Source of the DNA: Gynuella sunshinyii YC6258
GTDB taxonomy: Bacteria > Pseudomonadota > Gammaproteobacteria > Pseudomonadales > Natronospirillaceae
Length of the DNA: 64,000 nucleotides
Assembly: GCF_000940805.1 (NCBI RefSeq)
Contig: NZ_CP007142.1
Location: forward strand, 4,812,593 to 4,876,592
Reading direction: 5' to 3'
The notes under the pieces were generated by a model that searched no databases, was not told where the DNA came from, and saw only the letters and a program-made list of their open reading frames with translations. Both the position numbers and the translations under genes were made by a program. Of the stretch, positions 20,589-32,200 are shown in pieces; the first letter of the stretch is position 1; the number at the start of each line of letters is the position of its first letter.

Positions 20589-21683
20589 ATGTCATTGACT
20601 CTGAAACGTACGCCTTTGTACTCATCCCACATCGACAGTCAGGCCAAAATGGTCGATTTTGGCGGCTGGGAAATGCCCATTCATTACGGTTCGCAAGTGA
20701 AAGAACACGAAGCCGTAAGGGCCGGTGCAGGTATGTTCGATGTCTCACACATGACGGTTGTAGACGTTGAAGGCAAAGACAGCAAGGCATTCCTGCAAAA
20801 ACTGCTGGCCAATGACGTTGATAAACTGAAAATCGAAGGAAAAGCACTTTATTCCGGAATGCTGAACCCACAGGGAGGGGTCATTGATGATCTTATCTGT
20901 TACCTCACCGATTATGGCTACCGTCTGGTGGTCAATTGTGCTACCCGCGAGAAAGATCTGAACTGGATCAATCAGCAAGCCGCCGATTATTCCGTTACCA
21001 TTTCTGAGCGCCCTCAACTGGCAATGATTGCCATACAAGGACCGGAAGCCATCGAAAAATGCTGTTCAGTCGTACTCGAAATGGCTGACACCATAAAATC
21101 TCTCGCCATTTTCCAGGGAAAATTCTGTCAGGACTGGTACATTGCCAGAACCGGTTATACCGGTGAAGACGGCCTGGAAATCATGCTACCCGATACACAA
21201 GCAGCAGAATTCTGGTCAAAACTTAAAAACGCTGGAGTACATCCCTGCGGCCTGGGCGCACGTGATACCCTAAGGTTGGAAGCCGGCATGAATCTCTATG
21301 GCAACGACATGGATGAATCCGTTTCCCCGCTTGAAAGCGGCATGGGATGGACCATCGCCTGGGAACCTGTCGGGCGCGATTTCATTGGTCGAAGCGCACT
21401 GGAACAGCAAAAACAAGCCGGTGTATCTTATAAACTGACTGGACTGGTGCTAGAAGAGAGAGGCATTATGCGTCCTCACCAGACCGTTCACTTCAGTCAT
21501 ACTGAGGTAACTGGTGAAATTACATCCGGTTCATTTTCCCCAACTCTGGGCATTTCCATCGCCTTTGCCCGGGTACCCGCTGATGCTGCCGGAACATGCC
21601 ATGTTGACATACGCGGCAAGCGCATTCAGGCCCGTATCGTCAAACTGCCGTTTGTAAGAGCAGGCAAAAAAGTATTTGAGTAG
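20589..21683 (+). CDS. gcvT: Glycine cleavage system T protein (aminomethyltransferase)
   Basis: The 364-residue protein has the T-protein hallmarks: [51 protein letters not shown] and [19 protein letters not shown]. It transfers the methylene group from the aminomethyl-lipoyl H protein to tetrahydrofolate, releasing ammonia. It is the first gene of gcvT-gcvH-gcvP-gcvR. The upstream leader (20447-20588) shows no sign of the tandem glycine riboswitch, so control is probably by protein regulators. Confidence 0.97.
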   Translation: MSLTLKRTPLYSSHIDSQAKMVDFGGWEMPIHYGSQVKEHEAVRAGAGMFDVSHMTVVDVEGKDSKAFLQKLLANDVDKLKIEGKALYSGMLNPQGGVIDDLICYLTDYGYRLVVNCATREKDLNWINQQAADYSVTISERPQLAMIAIQGPEAIEKCCSVVLEMADTIKSLAIFQGKFCQDWYIARTGYTGEDGLEIMLPDTQAAEFWSKLKNAGVHPCGLGARDTLRLEAGMNLYGNDMDESVSPLESGMGWTIAWEPVGRDFIGRSALEQQKQAGVSYKLTGLVLEERGIMRPHQTVHFSHTEVTGEITSGSFSPTLGISIAFARVPADAAGTCHVDIRGKRIQARIVKLPFVRAGKKVFE

Positions 21684-21737
21684 CCAGATCGAATCAATAT
21701 CATAGGCTCTGCCTGTAAACTCAACAGCATTTATTCG

Positions 21738-21766
21738 GGATTTCAGCCATTCTCCGGCTGAAATCC
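21738..21766 (+). other. Intercistronic hairpin between gcvT and gcvH
   Basis: An 11-base perfect inverted repeat (GGATTTCAGCC and its complement) with a seven-base loop lies about 55 bases after the gcvT stop. It is followed by A rather than T, so it is unlikely to be a strong terminator. It may protect the 3' end of a processed gcvT message or cause partial termination. Confidence 0.6.
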
Positions 21767-21796
21767 AAAAAAGCAACGCAACTAGGATTACTAAAG

Positions 21797-22183
21797 ATGA
21801 GCAACATTCCCGGTGATTTGAAATATACCTCGTCTCACGAATGGGTCCGTGAAGAATCTGAGAATATCATTACGATTGGGATCACAGACTTTGCCCAGGA
21901 ACAATTGGGGGATGTCGTTTTCGTCGATCTGCCTGAAGAAGGCACCGAGGTGACTGCCGGAGATTCCATCGCTGTGGTTGAATCTGTGAAAGCGGCTTCG
22001 GATATTTATGCCCCCGCAACCGGAACTGTTATTGAAATCAACGAAACCCTGGTTGATTCACCTGAACTGGTGAATGAAGATCCGTATGAAAACGGCTGGT
22101 TCTTCAAAATACAGCTGGCTGAAGGCGAAGCTGCTGAAGACTTGATGGATGCTGAATCCTATCAGGATCAGTGCTCAGACTGA
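21797..22183 (+). CDS. gcvH: Glycine cleavage system H protein
   Basis: The 128-residue lipoyl carrier starts [20 protein letters not shown] and has the lipoylation site [14 protein letters not shown] (modified Lys about residue 64). It has the family ending, [10 protein letters not shown]. It shuttles the aminomethyl group between GcvP, GcvT and the lipoamide dehydrogenase. Standard length. Confidence 0.97.
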   Translation: MSNIPGDLKYTSSHEWVREESENIITIGITDFAQEQLGDVVFVDLPEEGTEVTAGDSIAVVESVKAASDIYAPATGTVIEINETLVDSPELVNEDPYENGWFFKIQLAEGEAAEDLMDAESYQDQCSD

Positions 22184-22292
22184 CCTTCAATCCTGGGGAA
22201 GCCGGCTCAACCGGCCCCCCAAAACCCAATCTATAATTTTGCCTGCCCACCACAGGCCAGTCTCCTAATATTTTCGTCCTTTCAGGTGTCCC

Positions 22293-25187
22293 ATGACCAC
22301 AGGCTCAAAAACGTTACTGCAACTGCAAAATCATGATGAATTTCTGTATCGCCATATCGGCTCTAAAGAAGCAGATATACAGGCAATGCTGACGACTTCA
22401 GGTGCTGAATCTCTGGAAGACCTGGTACAGCAGATCGTACCGGATTCGATTCGCCTGAAAGAGGAGCTGGCTTTGGCGGAGGGTGTTCCGGAAAGTGTCG
22501 CCCTGAATGAATTACATGCCATGGCCCGGCAGAACATTATCTGTAAAAACTACATTGGTATGGGATATCACGACACCAAGGTTCCCAATGTTATTCTCAG
22601 AAATGTTCTGGAAAATCCGGGCTGGTACACTGCCTATACACCTTATCAGCCAGAAATTGCCCAAGGCCGCCTGGAAGCTCTGCTCAACTTCCAACAGATG
22701 ATCATTGATCTGACCGGTATGGAAATGGCCAACGCCTCTCTGCTCGATGAAGCCACCGCAGCAGCAGAAGCCATGGCAATGGCCAAACGTTCCGTTCGGA
22801 AAAACAAGAGCCAGCTGTTCTTTGTGGATGAAAATGTGCTGCCACAGACGTTGGACGTCGTAAAAACACGGGCAGAATTCTTCGGTTTTGATGTTGTCAG
22901 TGCTCCATTGGCTGAATTACACCAACACGATGTGTTTGGTGCATTGTTTCAATATCCCGGACTGAATGGTGAAGTTCCGGATCTGGGCCCATTTATCCAA
23001 CAACTGCATGATCGTGATGCAATTGCCATTGTGGCGGCCGACCTGCTGTCTCTGACACTACTGAAATCACCTGGGGAAATGGGTGCAGATATAGTATTGG
23101 GTAATGCTCAGCGCTTTGGCGTACCGATGGGATTTGGCGGACCTCATGCCGCCTTTTTTGCCACTTTGGATAAATACAAACGCTCTATCCCAGGCAGAAT
23201 TATCGGTGTTTCTATCGACAGCCGCGGCAATCGTGCGCTTCGAATGGCGTTACAGACCAGGGAACAGCATATCCGTCGCGAAAAAGCCAACTCCAACATA
23301 TGTACCGCGCAGGTTTTGCTGGCCAACATGGCTGTCTTTTACGGTATTTATCACGGTCCTGATGGTATCAAGGACATTGCTGCCCGTATCCACCGCCTGA
23401 CAACCTTGCTGGCGAACAAATTACGGACTTCGGGTCTGACCGTTCTTAACCAGTCCAGCTTCGATACCCTGACGGTTCAAATGGACGCCACGTTCGAAGC
23501 TGCTGTAGAGCGTGCCAAGGCAGCTCAAATCAACTTCCGTGTTAACCCGGACAACCAACAAATTGGCATTTCCCTGCACGAAAAAACCACTGCAGAAGAT
23601 GTAAAAGAAATCGTCACTGTTCTCACCAATGACCAAAATGACTGGGATATTTACCAGTCAGATCAATCTGTTACGGCAAATTTGATACCTGAGTCCATGA
23701 TACGAACGTCATTATTCATGACCCATCCAGTATTCAACAGCCACCATTCAGAAACAGAAATGATGCGATATCTGCGGTTGCTGGAAGGCAAAGATCTGGC
23801 TCTTAACCAGGCAATGATCAGCCTTGGTTCCTGTACCATGAAATTGAACGCTGCAGCAGAAATGATGCCGGTTAGCTGGCCTGAATTTGCTGATATTCAT
23901 CCGTTCGCACCAGCAGAACAAACACGCGGCTATTTGGCCATGATCACCAGCCTGGAAGATATGCTCAAGGCCATTACCGGTTTTGATGCAGTTAGCATAC
24001 AACCTAATTCCGGTGCCCAGGGAGAATACACCGGGCTGCTGGCCATTCAGAAATATCACCAGAGCCGTGGGGATTTCCATCGAAATATCTGTCTGATACC
24101 CAGTTCTGCCCACGGCACCAATCCGGCTTCTGCACAAATGGCCGGCCTCAAAGTGGTCGTGGTTAAATGTGATGAAAATGGTAACGTCGACCGGGCAGAC
24201 CTGGATCAAAAAGTGGATCAGCTCAAAGATCAAATCAGCTGCCTGATGATGACCTATCCATCAACACACGGAGTGTATGAAGACGGCGTCAAAGAGATTT
24301 GCGAACTGATCCATTCTGTCGGTGCCCAGGTTTATATGGATGGTGCCAACCTCAATGCCCAGGTGGGTCTGACACGGCCAGCAGACATCGGCGCTGACGT
24401 TTCTCACATGAACCTGCACAAAACCTTTGCCATTCCACACGGTGGCGGCGGTCCGGGTATGGGCCCGATTGGAGTACGCACTCACCTGGCCCCATTTTTG
24501 CCAGGCCACAGTGTCAATCCGGTACATAACGTTGGCATCCATGGCGGAGCAGTCTCAGCAGCACCTTATGGTAGCGCCAGTATTCTGCCAATCAGCTGGA
24601 TGTATATCAGAATGCTGGGAAAACAGGGGCTGAAAGTCTCCACTCAAATGGCATTGCTAAATGCCAACTACCTCAAAGACAGACTGAAAGAGCACTACCC
24701 TATCCTTTACACCGGTCGTAATGATCGGGTTGCCCACGAATGTATTGTTGATCTGCGCCCATTAAAAAACGAAACAGGTATTACTGAAGTAGACATAGCA
24801 AAGCGGCTGATGGACTATGGCTTTCACGCCCCGACGATGAGCTTTCCTGTCGCAGGAACCTTCATGATTGAACCGACAGAAAGTGAATCGAAGAAGGAAA
24901 TTGACCGCTTTGCCGATGCCATGATTGCAATAAAGAAAGAGATCAATCAGGTTAAAAATGGAGTCTGGACACTGACAGATAATCCGCTGGTCAATGCTCC
25001 ACACAGCCAGGCGGATCTGATGGATCAAAACTGGTCCCACAGCTATAGTCGAGAGCAGGCTGCCTTTCCAAGTACGCACAGCAAGGTTTTCAAATTCTGG
25101 CCAAGTGTCAACCGTATCGACGATGTGTATGGCGATAGAAATCTGATCTGTACCTGTCCACCCGTTTCTGACTATGAGGAAGCCTGA
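22293..25187 (+). CDS. gcvP: Glycine dehydrogenase (decarboxylating), P protein
   Basis: The 964-residue pyridoxal-phosphate enzyme is of the full-length, homodimer type. Its N-terminal half contains [19 protein letters not shown] and [16 protein letters not shown]. The C-terminal half contains [17 protein letters not shown] and the PLP lysine in [20 protein letters not shown]. It decarboxylates glycine and loads the aminomethyl group on GcvH. Its stop overlaps the next gene's start by one base (TGATG), indicating translational coupling. Confidence 0.98.
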   Translation: MTTGSKTLLQLQNHDEFLYRHIGSKEADIQAMLTTSGAESLEDLVQQIVPDSIRLKEELALAEGVPESVALNELHAMARQNIICKNYIGMGYHDTKVPNVILRNVLENPGWYTAYTPYQPEIAQGRLEALLNFQQMIIDLTGMEMANASLLDEATAAAEAMAMAKRSVRKNKSQLFFVDENVLPQTLDVVKTRAEFFGFDVVSAPLAELHQHDVFGALFQYPGLNGEVPDLGPFIQQLHDRDAIAIVAADLLSLTLLKSPGEMGADIVLGNAQRFGVPMGFGGPHAAFFATLDKYKRSIPGRIIGVSIDSRGNRALRMALQTREQHIRREKANSNICTAQVLLANMAVFYGIYHGPDGIKDIAARIHRLTTLLANKLRTSGLTVLNQSSFDTLTVQMDATFEAAVERAKAAQINFRVNPDNQQIGISLHEKTTAEDVKEIVTVLTNDQNDWDIYQSDQSVTANLIPESMIRTSLFMTHPVFNSHHSETEMMRYLRLLEGKDLALNQAMISLGSCTMKLNAAAEMMPVSWPEFADIHPFAPAEQTRGYLAMITSLEDMLKAITGFDAVSIQPNSGAQGEYTGLLAIQKYHQSRGDFHRNICLIPSSAHGTNPASAQMAGLKVVVVKCDENGNVDRADLDQKVDQLKDQISCLMMTYPSTHGVYEDGVKEICELIHSVGAQVYMDGANLNAQVGLTRPADIGADVSHMNLHKTFAIPHGGGGPGMGPIGVRTHLAPFLPGHSVNPVHNVGIHGGAVSAAPYGSASILPISWMYIRMLGKQGLKVSTQMALLNANYLKDRLKEHYPILYTGRNDRVAHECIVDLRPLKNETGITEVDIAKRLMDYGFHAPTMSFPVAGTFMIEPTESESKKEIDRFADAMIAIKKEINQVKNGVWTLTDNPLVNAPHSQADLMDQNWSHSYSREQAAFPSTHSKVFKFWPSVNRIDDVYGDRNLICTCPPVSDYEEA

Positions 25188-25696
25188 TGAGCACACAACT
25201 GATCCTGACAGTCATGGCTGATGACCAGCCCGGAATTGTCAAAAAACTTTCCGAATGCGTTGCCATGCATGACGGCAACTGGCTTGAAAGCAGAATGACA
25301 AGGATGGCCGGCAAATTTGCAGGCATCATTCGTATTGACTGCCATGATGACAAACTGAAATCTCTGCATACTCAACTGGATAAACTGATCAGTGCTGGAA
25401 TCAGAGTCATCATCGACTACAGCGATATCACCGAAATCTCTGCCTATGAACACATTCGTTTTACGGTGACGGCCAATGACCGAACGGGGATTGTTAAGGA
25501 AGTATCCAACGTGCTGGCAGGCCTGGGTGTCAATATGGAAGACCTTGAGACCTTAGTCGAAAGCGCTCCCATGTTTTCCGGCCTGGTATTTACGGCGGAA
25601 ATTGTTGCCACCCTTCCAGAATCGATGGAAGTACAAACGGTGGTAGACGCTCTGGAACAATTATCTGACGACCTGATCGTTGATATTCTTGAGTAA
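25187..25696 (+). CDS. gcvR: ACT-domain glycine cleavage repressor-like protein (GcvR type)
   Basis: The 169-residue protein has two ACT domains: residues about 4-75, with LTVMADDQPGIVKKLSECV, and about 88-165, with FTVTANDRTGIVKEVSNVLA. This is the layout of GcvR, which in E. coli binds glycine and GcvA to repress gcvTHP. Coupling to gcvP supports a role in sensing glycine. No gcvA regulator gene is seen in the window. Confidence 0.8.
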   Translation: MSTQLILTVMADDQPGIVKKLSECVAMHDGNWLESRMTRMAGKFAGIIRIDCHDDKLKSLHTQLDKLISAGIRVIIDYSDITEISAYEHIRFTVTANDRTGIVKEVSNVLAGLGVNMEDLETLVESAPMFSGLVFTAEIVATLPESMEVQTVVDALEQLSDDLIVDILE

Positions 25697-25710
25697 TTCC
25701 GCACACAAAA

Positions 25711-25738
25711 GGGCCAGACAAATGTCTGGCCTCTTCCT
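25711..25738 (+). terminator. Terminator of the gcv operon
   Basis: Stem GGCCAGAC/GTCTGGCC with an AAAT loop, 15 bases after the gcvR-like stop, followed by CTCTTCCTTATTT. Confidence 0.75.
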
Positions 25739-25807
25739 TATTTAAGCCTCTGCTAATTTTTTGTTAAAAGCTGTTCCACCTCAATAGGCAGACTAGTTCC
25801 AAAACGC

Positions 25808-25830
25808 TATACTGGCGGTGTGGTACCGCC
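25808..25830 (+). promoter_or_regulatory. Possible promoter -10 and adjacent palindrome upstream of the biosynthetic operon
   Basis: TATACT is directly followed by the inverted repeat GGCGGTGTGGTACCGCC (arms GGCGGT/ACCGCC), 65 bases before the asnB-like start. The arrangement looks like a promoter with an operator over the start site, but no good -35 box is found at 16-18 bases, so this is tentative. Confidence 0.3.
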
Positions 25831-25894
25831 TGTATTAGATGTCCCATTACTCCAGGCGAGTTAAGGCTATGCTGACGGAACAAAGGATGAGAGC

Positions 25895-27892
25895 ATGTGT
25901 GGCATTTTTGGAGTTTTCGGAAATCGGTTTAACCAATCTCATAAACGCGAAATCGCTCTCAGAGCAATCGCCCGACTCGATCATCGAGGCCCGGATGCAT
26001 GGGGTATTTATAGCGCTCCGTTAGTTACATTAGGACATACCCGATTGTCCATCGTCGACGTTACTTACGGCCACCAACCCATGACAACTGATCACACAGT
26101 TATTTCTTATAATGGGGAAATTTATAACCATATAGAATTACGTGAAGAATTACAGAGTCTGGGTGTTCAATTCAATACACGTTGCGACACTGAAGTCATT
26201 TTACGGCTGTATGAACACAAGGGCACAGCCGCCTTCGCGCAATTAAACGGTCAATTCAGTATTATTCTTTGGGATAAACAACAGCAGAAACTGATACTTG
26301 CACGCGACCGTCTGGGCATTCGCCCTCTGTATGTCCTGTCATGGCAGGACACATTATTTGTCAGTTCAGAAATGAAGGCATTTGACGGAATAGACGGTTT
26401 CACCAGACAGTTATCTCCATCACAATTATTTGAACACGCGTTACTATGGAACACACTTTCCAACGGCACCATATACGATTCCATCCACAGTGTGGAATCA
26501 GGGACATTTGAAGAATACTTTGCCGACGGCCGGCAACATGTTCAGCGTTACTACCAGATTGGCGAACAATGGCAGAGCCAGTTTCGTCACACTGATTTCG
26601 ACAGTGCCAAACGGGACTTTCAGGAACTGCTGGCCGACTCAGTCAGGCTGCGACTGCGCAGTGATGTACCCGTTGGAGCCTATCTCAGTGGTGGTATTGA
26701 CTCGACAGTCATTGCCCATATCGTTCAACAGCAGACCGGTCATGAATTCAGTACATTCTCAGTTGCATTTGCTGATGATGAACTTGATGAATCCTACTAT
26801 CAGCAACTGGCCAGCCGGGAAATCGGTTCCTCTCATAAAGCCATAAAGGTTACCCGCGCAGACATAGAAGCCAATCTGGCAAAAACGATACAACATACGG
26901 AACGGCCAATTTTCAGAACGGCACCGGTTCCTTTGCATCTGCTTTCCAAAACCGTACAGCAAAATGGCATCAAAGTGGTACTGACCGGTGAAGGTGCCGA
27001 TGAAATTCTGTTTGGCTACGACACCTTCAAAGAACTAAAAATACTCGACCAATGGCGTCGCAGTGGCGATTCCGGGCAGGCGGCGCAACATATTAAAGAA
27101 CTGTATCCTCATCTGGCACACTACGCCGACCCCAAACAGTTCGGCCTGATGAAAATGTATTACGAAGGATTTTTAAACGAATACGATAACGAGCTGGTCG
27201 GCCTTAATATTCGATTAAACAATAATAAAATCATCGCCAATTATTTTAATAAAGACTGGGAATTGAGTTTCGACAAAGAAGCACTGTTAGAAAAACTGAA
27301 AAGCACATTGCCGGCAGACTATGATAACTGGAGCCTGTTGCAGAAGAACTCATTCCTGGAAATCAAAACGTTGTTACAGGGTTACCTGTTATCATCCCAG
27401 GGCGACCGCATGGCTATGAGTCATAGTATCGAAGGTCGTTTCCCTTTTCTGGACCATCGCGTTATTGAAATGGCTTTTGCTTTACCGGACGAGTTCAAGT
27501 TGAACGGTTTTGACCAGAAACACCTGCTCAAGGAGTGCTACAAACATTCCATCCCGGAAGAAATTACCCGTCGCCCGAAAAGACCTTATATGGCGCCAGA
27601 CCTGGTAGCATTTTTCGATGCGAACGGCCATCTGACCGAAATGGCTGAGTCATTGTTATCGCCTCAAACCATCTCAGATTATGGCCTGTTCGACCCGACC
27701 ATGGTCAGTCGCTTCCTGCGCAAGTTCAGTAAGGGTGTTCCGGAAAATACCGGATACCGTGACAATATGATTTTTATTTTCATGCTGACATCACAGTTAT
27801 GTCAGTACTGGATCAAGCACACAGAAAACGTATATCCGGATTATCAAAAGTGTACCGTCGATATTACGGATGATGGTAACGCCCTTCGCTAA
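25895..27892 (+). CDS. AsnB-type glutamine-dependent amidotransferase of a biosynthetic cluster
   Basis: The 665-residue protein starts MCGIFGVFGN, so Cys2 is the glutaminase nucleophile. The class II glutaminase domain (ARLDHRGPDAWG, ISYNGEIYNHIELREEL) is followed by an asparagine-synthetase domain with the PP-loop YLSGGIDS (S265-S270) and GEGADEILFGYDTF, and all key residues are present. The family activates a carboxylate as acyl-AMP and transfers ammonia. Its position directly before a carrier protein and an NRPS/PKS suggests it amidates a pathway acid rather than aspartate, as OxyD does in malonamyl starter formation; this is inference. Ribosome site AGGATGAG. First gene of the operon. 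Confidence 0.9.
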   Translation: MCGIFGVFGNRFNQSHKREIALRAIARLDHRGPDAWGIYSAPLVTLGHTRLSIVDVTYGHQPMTTDHTVISYNGEIYNHIELREELQSLGVQFNTRCDTEVILRLYEHKGTAAFAQLNGQFSIILWDKQQQKLILARDRLGIRPLYVLSWQDTLFVSSEMKAFDGIDGFTRQLSPSQLFEHALLWNTLSNGTIYDSIHSVESGTFEEYFADGRQHVQRYYQIGEQWQSQFRHTDFDSAKRDFQELLADSVRLRLRSDVPVGAYLSGGIDSTVIAHIVQQQTGHEFSTFSVAFADDELDESYYQQLASREIGSSHKAIKVTRADIEANLAKTIQHTERPIFRTAPVPLHLLSKTVQQNGIKVVLTGEGADEILFGYDTFKELKILDQWRRSGDSGQAAQHIKELYPHLAHYADPKQFGLMKMYYEGFLNEYDNELVGLNIRLNNNKIIANYFNKDWELSFDKEALLEKLKSTLPADYDNWSLLQKNSFLEIKTLLQGYLLSSQGDRMAMSHSIEGRFPFLDHRVIEMAFALPDEFKLNGFDQKHLLKECYKHSIPEEITRRPKRPYMAPDLVAFFDANGHLTEMAESLLSPQTISDYGLFDPTMVSRFLRKFSKGVPENTGYRDNMIFIFMLTSQLCQYWIKHTENVYPDYQKCTVDITDDGNALR

Positions 27893-27905
27893 TGGAGAGA
27901 AGAAT

Positions 27906-28157
27906 ATGGAAAAGACACATAGCATCGAAAAACTGGTGACATTCATTACCGAGAATTACATGGTAGAACGTGACGAGGTACCACTGGATCGATCACTGAT
28001 TGACGAAGGCATTATAGACTCCTTTGGTCTTATTGAAATAGCCGGATTTCTGGAGTCCACTTTTGGTATTCAGATCAAAGACGAAGACATGATTCGGGAA
28101 AATTTTGGTTCGGTTATAAAAATGATCGACTTTGCAGAGAGGAAGCAACAGTCATGA
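27906..28157 (+). CDS. Stand-alone acyl/peptidyl carrier protein
   Basis: The 83-residue protein has the carrier fold, with the phosphopantetheine site at Ser39 in EGIIDSFGLIEIAGFLE and the acidic helix KDEDMIRENFGSV. The start is ATG 27906, with GGAGAGAAG just upstream and 13 bases after the AsnB-like stop; the in-frame extension upstream would overlap that gene. It overlaps the next gene by four bases (ATGA). In this operon it probably carries the substrate of the AsnB-like and PP-loop enzymes and hands an acyl group to the N-terminal condensation domain of the NRPS. Confidence 0.9.
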   Translation: MEKTHSIEKLVTFITENYMVERDEVPLDRSLIDEGIIDSFGLIEIAGFLESTFGIQIKDEDMIRENFGSVIKMIDFAERKQQS

Positions 28158-29206
28158 CAGCCGCAATCCAACGCTGCACACAGTGTATTCTGTCTGCCAA
28201 CTTCCCCAAGATTAAATTCGATGAACAGGGTGTTTGCAATTACTGCCGCAAAGAAGATAAAGACAGTTATCAAAACGACCAGTTCATTGCCGAAGCACGG
28301 CAACGTATCGAGACATTATTTAGCGAACGTCCACGCAACAGCGAATATGATGCTATTGTCTGCTACAGCGGAGGCAAAGACAGCACCTACACACTGCAAC
28401 TGGCGGTGGAAAAATACGGTCTCAAAGTACTTGCCTTCACTCTGGACAACGGTTTTATTTCGCGGGTTGCCTTTAAGAATATCAACAAAGTAGTAGACGC
28501 GCTCAATGTCGACCACTGGGTATTCAGACCCGGTCGCAACAATTTCAATGCCATTACCCGCGCCAGCATTACCCAGGCTGTTTATCCAAAACATTCCCTG
28601 GCCCGTATTTCAGCCGGATGTAACAGCTGCATTTCCATCGTCAATACCACAGCGCTGAAACTGGCACTGGAAAAAAATATTCCCTTTATTCTGGCGGGAT
28701 TCACACTCGGACAAATCCCTATCAATGGCATTATCTACAAAAACCATTACCAGTTTCTGGCCGAATCCAGGCAACAAAGCACAGATAAACTGAGACAGGC
28801 CGCAGGCAGTTCTGTGGATGAATACCTGGGCCTGAGTGAATCATTGCTACAACGCACCGACAACTACCCCCATAACGTCAACATTTTGTGCGTGGAAGAT
28901 CTGAACGAACAACAGATCAAAGATGCCATCGCACCGCTGGGATGGGTTGCACCCAAGGATGTAGACGGCTGTTCATCAAACTGTCGCCTCAATACTTTCA
29001 ACAACTATGCGCATGAAAGCATTTTTGGTTTCAACCCTTATGAAATGGAACTGAGTCATTTGATTCGAAAAGGCCTGATGACCCGTAGTGAAGCACTGGA
29101 CAAAATTGCAGAACGACCGGAAGGCCAGATTATTCCTTTGATGAATGAATTAAGCATTACCGAGGACGACTTGCTGCAGGCCAGAGAAAAATATGCCGAC
29201 AAATAA
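28154..29206 (+). CDS. N-type PP-loop ATPase resembling N-acetyl-sugar amidotransferases (WbpG-like)
   Basis: The 350-residue protein begins with paired cysteines, RCTQCIL (Cys8, Cys11) and GVCNYCRKE (about 28-31), a zinc-ribbon also seen in WbpG/PseA-type enzymes. The ATP pyrophosphatase loop YSGGKDSTYTL (from S72) follows, then AGCNSCISIV and CSSNCRL. The C-terminal part LSHLIRKGLMTRSEALDKI is also like WbpG. That family activates an acetamido group with ATP and adds ammonia to form an amidine. Alternatives are a thiolation or another adenylate-forming reaction. It overlaps its neighbours at both ends (4 and 14 bases), so it is tightly coupled to the ACP and NRPS. Substrate unknown. Confidence 0.8.
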   Translation: MTAAIQRCTQCILSANFPKIKFDEQGVCNYCRKEDKDSYQNDQFIAEARQRIETLFSERPRNSEYDAIVCYSGGKDSTYTLQLAVEKYGLKVLAFTLDNGFISRVAFKNINKVVDALNVDHWVFRPGRNNFNAITRASITQAVYPKHSLARISAGCNSCISIVNTTALKLALEKNIPFILAGFTLGQIPINGIIYKNHYQFLAESRQQSTDKLRQAAGSSVDEYLGLSESLLQRTDNYPHNVNILCVEDLNEQQIKDAIAPLGWVAPKDVDGCSSNCRLNTFNNYAHESIFGFNPYEMELSHLIRKGLMTRSEALDKIAERPEGQIIPLMNELSITEDDLLQAREKYADK

Positions 29207-32200
29207 CAATACGCCGGCCTCAATCACAGAGCAGCAGTTCTGGTTACTGGATCAACAGGGAGCCGGGTCTGCATACAATGTCATTTCCGCGTTCCGGTTC
29301 CGTCGCCTTGATCGCCAGAAGCTGCTGTCAGCCATTGAATGCATCATGTTGGCAACACCTGTTTTGCGTTCTGTGTACCGCATGCAGGATGGTGAATTAT
29401 GGCGAATCGAAACAACTCAGTCGGCAGAAGTGATCACAGAGTCTTTTTCCGGTGCAGATATGGATACCCGGGCGCTGGCCTGGTTAAACACACAATCATC
29501 CAAACCTTTTAATCTGGCGGAAGGCCCACTGGTCCGATTGCTGTTTGCAGAAGAAAGTGACGAATACACACTGGTGTCCCTATGTGTTCACCACATTGTT
29601 ATCGATCTGAAATCCAAAGACATCATTGCCCGACTGATTTCAGCACTATATGAATCACCCGATAGCAACGAAGTTCTCGATCAGCCGGAGCTGTTTCGTT
29701 ATTCAGAATTCACCGCACAGCAACGAGACTGGGTTGCCTCCTTAGATTCGCAAACTGCCAAAGACTACTGGCTTAGCAATACTCAAGCTGCCTCACGTAA
29801 CGTCCACATTGCCAGCCCACCTGTTCAACCTGAAGACAAAGCCGGCTATCTGCCCATCAATCTGGACGCATCACTGCAATCAGCACTGCAGCAGCTGGCT
29901 CAGCAGCAACGTTCCACCTTGTATCTCATTTTGTTGAGCGCCTATTACTACATGCTGCATAAATTCAGCGGGGTTAATAATTTCTGCCTGGCCATACCAT
30001 TGTCCAATCGCAAAGCCGAGCTGTTTGACCAAACCCTGGGTTGCTTTGTGAATACCCTGCCCCTGTCGGTCGACTGTCAACCGGAAGACAGCTTTGTCAC
30101 CTTGCTCGGAAAGATCCGGAAATCATTCCTGTTGACTCACCGGCATCAGCAACTGCCCTCGGTAACGATTCTGAACCTGGCCCGCAGCCACAATGGGCCA
30201 CTCTATCGCCAGGGGTTCACATTTGAACATCCAATGCACCTTGCGCTACCAGGAGTCGAAACCGAGATCCTCAATATTCACCCGGATCAACCTCAGCTGG
30301 ATCTGTTTCTACGAGGCTGGCTCAACGAAAATGGTCGTTTCGAAGGTCAGCTGGAATACCATCGAAAAGTACTCAGTGATTCAGTCGTACGGCGTTTCCG
30401 CGACTCTTTGATCCTGCTGCTGCAACAGATTGCCCAAAACCCGGATCTGCCACTCACATCGCATACGATGACATCTGCTGCTGATCTGCAACAAATTGCC
30501 GCATTCAATCAGACCGCCAGACAATACGACGAACCGCATACTTTAAAAGCACTGTTCGAACGTCAGGTCAGCAGAACGCCGGATCAAGTGGCATTGATCA
30601 CAGAAAACAGCCAACTCAGCTACCAGCAGTTTAACCACCGCTGTAATCAACTGGCGCATCTCCTGTTGAACAATGGCGTTAAGGCAGGAACCGTTGTTGC
30701 TGTCAGTATCGAACGCTCTGTAGAGATGACGGTAGCCATCTATGCCACCATCAAAACCGGTGCGGCCTATCTACCCCTCGATACCACACTCCCTGCCGCA
30801 CGTATTGAGCTGATGCTGGAGCAGGCCGGAGTCAGTACCGTACTGACCACAACCCATTGTCCGGCAGAGCCATGGTTACAGCAGCGCACACGAGTCAATG
30901 TGGATAGCAGCGAATATGAACACCAGCCCGTTGAAAACCCGGAAGCCACGATTCACGAAGACAATACTGCCTACGTGATTTTCACATCAGGCTCAACTGG
31001 CACTCCCAAAGGCGTCATGAACAGCCATAAAGGCATATGCAACCGCCTGTTATGGATGCAGGAACAGTTTCGTTTGAATGCACAGGATGTGGTGTTGCAG
31101 AAAACCGTTTACAGTTTCGACGTATCAGTCTGGGAACTGTTCTGGCCGCTGCAGACTGGAGCCACACTTGCGCTGGCTGCTGCCGATAGCCATAAAGATC
31201 CTTATCAGCTGGACAGGCAAATTCAGCACTTCAATGTCTCCCTGATGCATTTTGTGCCGTCGATGCTGTCAGCGTACCTGGCCATCAAACCTCACGCCAG
31301 TGAAGCACTTCGAACCGTAGTATGTAGTGGTGAGGAACTTCTGGTTTCCCATCAACAGGACTTTTTCAATCACTTTCCCGATACCGCTCTCTACAACCTT
31401 TATGGCCCCACCGAAGCAGCTGTCGATGTCACCTGCTGGCAATGCCGACCAGATCATTTGTCCGCGCCAACACCCATCGGAGCCCCAATTGCCAATACCC
31501 AACTGTATGTGGTGGACGACCAGGACCGGCAACAACCCATCGGCGTCATGGGTGAACTGCTCATTGGCGGCGTTCAGGTAGCTCAGGGATATATCCAGCA
31601 ACCAGAGCTGACCGCCAGACAGTTCACTGCCAATCCGTTTGCTTATGGCATGGTTTACCGTACCGGCGACTATGCCCGCTGGAACGAACAGGGACAATTG
31701 GAATACCTGGGCCGCAAGGACTTTCAGATCAAACTCAACGGCGTACGTATGGAGCTGGCAGAAATCGAAAATGCCCTGGCCGCTCACGAAGCTGTTGATC
31801 TCTGTGCTGTCAGTGTCGGCCACGATCATCAGGGTCACGCATTTTTATATGCCTGTTACAGCACCCGTAATGGTCATACCGAGCTTGATAAATCAGAGCT
31901 GATCCAACACCTGAAAACCCGTCTGCCACAATACATGATCCCGGCCCGTTTTCAGTGGCTGAAACAATTTGCCCTGACAACCAGCGGCAAGCTGGACCGC
32001 AAACAACTGCCAGCGGTACAACTGCAACACGAACCTGTAGCCGTCACACAGCTGCAGAATCTGGATGAAACACAGGCACTGGTCATGGCTGCCTGGAGCC
32101 AGGTATTGGGAACCGGCAACATCGGTCTGGATGAGAGCTTTTTCGACGCCGGAGGAGATTCTTTTCAACTGTTGAAAGTCTTTGACATTCTCAAAGATCG

